23,356 nucleotides of DNA from the IMG/VR virus record IMGVR_UViG_3300006916_000404, positions 1-23,356 of that record. The stretch is one strand, 5' to 3'. Source of the DNA: a virus. The notes beneath the pieces were generated by a model. That model did no database searches. It worked only from the letters and a program-made list of their open reading frames with translations, and had not been told where the DNA came from. How positions within the stretch are numbered: the first letter of the stretch is position 1; each line of letters begins with the position of its first letter. Below, piece after piece: positions 21,541 to 23,356 of this stretch. The translations under genes and the position numbers were made by a program.

Positions 21541-23356
21541 TGTCCAAAGTACATGAAGAGTTTTACAGAAGTTTTAACCAAAGGACTTCTGGTTTAACTA
21601 GTGACGATACATCTAGTGTTTATGATACTCCAGAGCCTTTGTTTTCTGGTGATAGTCTTAGTAAAGATGAACTAAAAAAGCAGCAGTACCTACAGCCTAT
21701 ACGAGATTATATGGTAAAACGTAAAGGTGTAGATTACGCAGATAGAAATGCAGATGAAGTTGTTGATGACTTTGTTCAGCATATGAGATACTTTAACTCA
21801 AACACTTTATCTACTGCAACCGAAGCTAGATTTGTAAACAAAGCAGATCAGGACACAAAAGAAAAAGCACGAAGAGCATATCAGATATATGACAACTTAG
21901 GCAATGTCTTTGTTAATGATGGTGTGTTTGGTGCTGTTGATGGTGTAAAAGACTACGTGTTTGCTGCAGCTAAAGATCCTACTAACTACATAGGATTACT
22001 TACTGGTGGTATTGCACGTGCAGGTGCTGCAGGGGTAGCCCTGACAAGTAAAAAAACTGTCCAAGAAACTGTACGTAGAGCAGCACTAGAAGCGGCACAG
22101 AGTGGTGCAGGTAAACAAGCAGCAAGAGAAGCTGGTATTGAGGCAGGTAAGATAGCTGCAAAGAGAGCAGTAGCTAGGGGAGCTACCAGTAAAGCAGCAG
22201 ACAAGGCAGCAGAAGAAGTAGCTAAACGTGTATCAAAAGAAAAACGAAGAGCATTAGCTAAGAAAGCAGCACAGTCAGAACAAGATAAACTATTTGATGC
22301 AGCTTCATATAAAGCCCTAAAACAAACTATTGCAGCAGACTCTGTAGCTGCTGTGGCTCAAGACATCATGGCTCAGACAACTCTACTAAGAGCAGGAGCA
22401 CAGGAGAACTACAGCTATTTACAGACAGGCTTCTCATCTTTGCTAGGTGGTGTAGCAGGGGGAGCACAGCTAGTCTTTGGTAAAGCTAAAGGTGCATCAG
22501 GTCTAGCAGAAGATGTAGATGCAAAGCTTGAGGCTGTTACTAATAGAATTATAGATGGTGCAGCACCACTGCTAAACAAAGAAGAAAGCAAGAAAGCAGC
22601 AGAGGTTATTGAAGAAGCTGCTGATGAATGGAATAAAAAGGTAGAACGTGGGGGTGCATTCTCTTCACAGACTATGCCAGCAGACTTAGTTCATGACATA
22701 ATGTTTGGAACGAACTATAAGAAGAATAAAGAAATAGGTGGCATAGCAAAGATATTCAAAGACAGTGGTAAGAAGTTTGACAGAAAGAAAACTGTCTCTG
22801 ATGTTATGACTAATGTAGCACGTAACCTAAGTGAAGTAGATCTGATATCTGTAAATGCTAAGTTAAAAGGTTCTGGCTTGGAGATAGGTGAACTAGCTGC
22901 AAACAAAGGACAGCTAGGAGACATGCTTGCTAAGAAGATTAGTGATGCAGGTTCTACTTTGAATGTTATGTCTCAGATGCGTAGAATGTTAGACACATCT
23001 ATCGTAGCTGCAGAGGACTCTATACAGGCAACACTGAAGAGTGTCGAAGCAAAAGAAGCTGTAGAGCAAGAACTTAAAAGAGCAGAAGGACTAAGGTATG
23101 GTCAGTCTGTATGGAAACGTATGCTTGTTTCTTCTCCAGCTACTACAGCCGTAAACGTGTTTGGCTTTGGTCAGTTCTATATAGGACAATCTCTAGCTGA
23201 TATATTTAACTCAACCACCCTTTACGCAAAAGGTTTAGGTCAGATGTATATCAATCCTACTGAGGCCACAAGAACGTTTCAACAGGCACGTGTACTAAAG
23301 AATATCTTTGGTCAGAAGATGCGTAACTTGCTTGACCCATACACAACTCATGACCA
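21540..23356 (+). CDS. Large internal-virion protein, truncated by window end
   Basis: Open for 605 codons from an ATG that overlaps the preceding stop (TAATG), with no stop before the window ends, so the true protein is longer. The opening is SKVHEEFYRSFNQRTSGL. Residues about 110-145 read KEKARRAYQIYDNLGNVFV. A hydrophobic Gly/Ala segment at about 142-165 (KDPTNYIGLLTGGIARAGAA) is followed by a long Ala/Lys/Arg helix with GKQAAREAGIEAGKIAAKRA and ARGATSKAADKAAEEVAKRV. Later come VAAVAQDIMAQTTLLRAG and, near the end, WKRMLVSSPATTAVNVFGFG then QFYIGQSLADIFNS. That late segment is a pattern that I recall from very large structural proteins of marine phages. A role as internal virion protein of the DNA ejection apparatus (T7 gp15/gp16-like in function) is inferred from size, composition and place. 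Confidence 0.72.
   Translation, partial: MSKVHEEFYRSFNQRTSGLTSDDTSSVYDTPEPLFSGDSLSKDELKKQQYLQPIRDYMVKRKGVDYADRNADEVVDDFVQHMRYFNSNTLSTATEARFVNKADQDTKEKARRAYQIYDNLGNVFVNDGVFGAVDGVKDYVFAAAKDPTNYIGLLTGGIARAGAAGVALTSKKTVQETVRRAALEAAQSGAGKQAAREAGIEAGKIAAKRAVARGATSKAADKAAEEVAKRVSKEKRRALAKKAAQSEQDKLFDAASYKALKQTIAADSVAAVAQDIMAQTTLLRAGAQENYSYLQTGFSSLLGGVAGGAQLVFGKAKGASGLAEDVDAKLEAVTNRIIDGAAPLLNKEESKKAAEVIEEAADEWNKKVERGGAFSSQTMPADLVHDIMFGTNYKKNKEIGGIAKIFKDSGKKFDRKKTVSDVMTNVARNLSEVDLISVNAKLKGSGLEIGELAANKGQLGDMLAKKISDAGSTLNVMSQMRRMLDTSIVAAEDSIQATLKSVEAKEAVEQELKRAEGLRYGQSVWKRMLVSSPATTAVNVFGFGQFYIGQSLADIFNSTTLYAKGLGQMYINPTEATRTFQQARVLKNIFGQKMRNLLDPYTTHD

Noticed and set aside
1-23356. Defence island, integrase/lysogeny region or metabolic cargo genes
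   Set aside because: Every gene in the window fits head, tail, fibre, ejection or lysis roles, or is an unknown embedded among these; no such enzyme motif was seen.

Overview
The window is a stretch of the virion (structural) gene module of a tailed bacteriophage. All seventeen protein genes that I accept lie on the + strand, almost back to back. There is no chromosomal housekeeping gene, tRNA, rRNA, integrase, insertion sequence or CRISPR array. A connector/tail pair resembling podovirus proteins (T7 gp11 / P22 gp4-like and P22 gp10-like), together with a large internal-virion-type protein and no sheath or tape-measure gene, points to a short-tailed phage. The AT-rich composition and several protein styles remind me of marine phages of Alphaproteobacteria (the uncultured Mediterranean phage / pelagiphage / SAR116-phage type). 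That host guess is from memory of families, not from a search.

Layout. Positions 1-3290 are the head module: an uncharacterised 307-residue protein, a scaffolding protein, a 228-base gene-free leader with several predicted hairpins, and the major capsid protein followed by a strong terminator-like hairpin. Positions 3319-9602 hold a small virion protein, a 1225-residue tail fibre, two overlapping tail-assembly-chaperone-like genes that share a motif, a protein made of eight 22-residue repeats, and a small beta-rich protein. Positions 9604-12101 encode the tail connector and a stabilisation/tail-tube protein. Positions 12104-15146 encode a second fibre with a self-cleaving S74 chaperone, a glycine-rich adhesin, a small unknown protein, and a small one-helix membrane protein. 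Positions 15150-23356 look like the ejection/lysis part: a long hendecad-repeat protein, a LysM-plus-lysozyme protein, a three-helix membrane protein, two unknown virion-type proteins, and a large protein cut off by the window end.

How the genes work together. The scaffold and capsid proteins build the head. The connector and stabilisation protein close the portal and form the tail tube. Two fibres and a glycine-rich tip protein would recognise the host. The LysM/lysozyme protein and the long helical internal proteins would open the cell wall and carry DNA across it. Genes are tightly coupled: five start codons overlap the preceding stop by one to four bases and two more overlap by 8 to 17 bases. 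The main regulated point visible is the capsid gene, which has its own structured leader, a candidate promoter and a downstream hairpin.

I do not see a defence system or other clearly novel multi-gene system. The most interesting material is structural: two proteins built from exact 22-residue and 11-residue periods, a duplicated chaperone motif across an ATGA overlap, a probable domain insertion in the tail protein, a shared fibre module in two genes 8 kb apart, and a recurring GLM motif.
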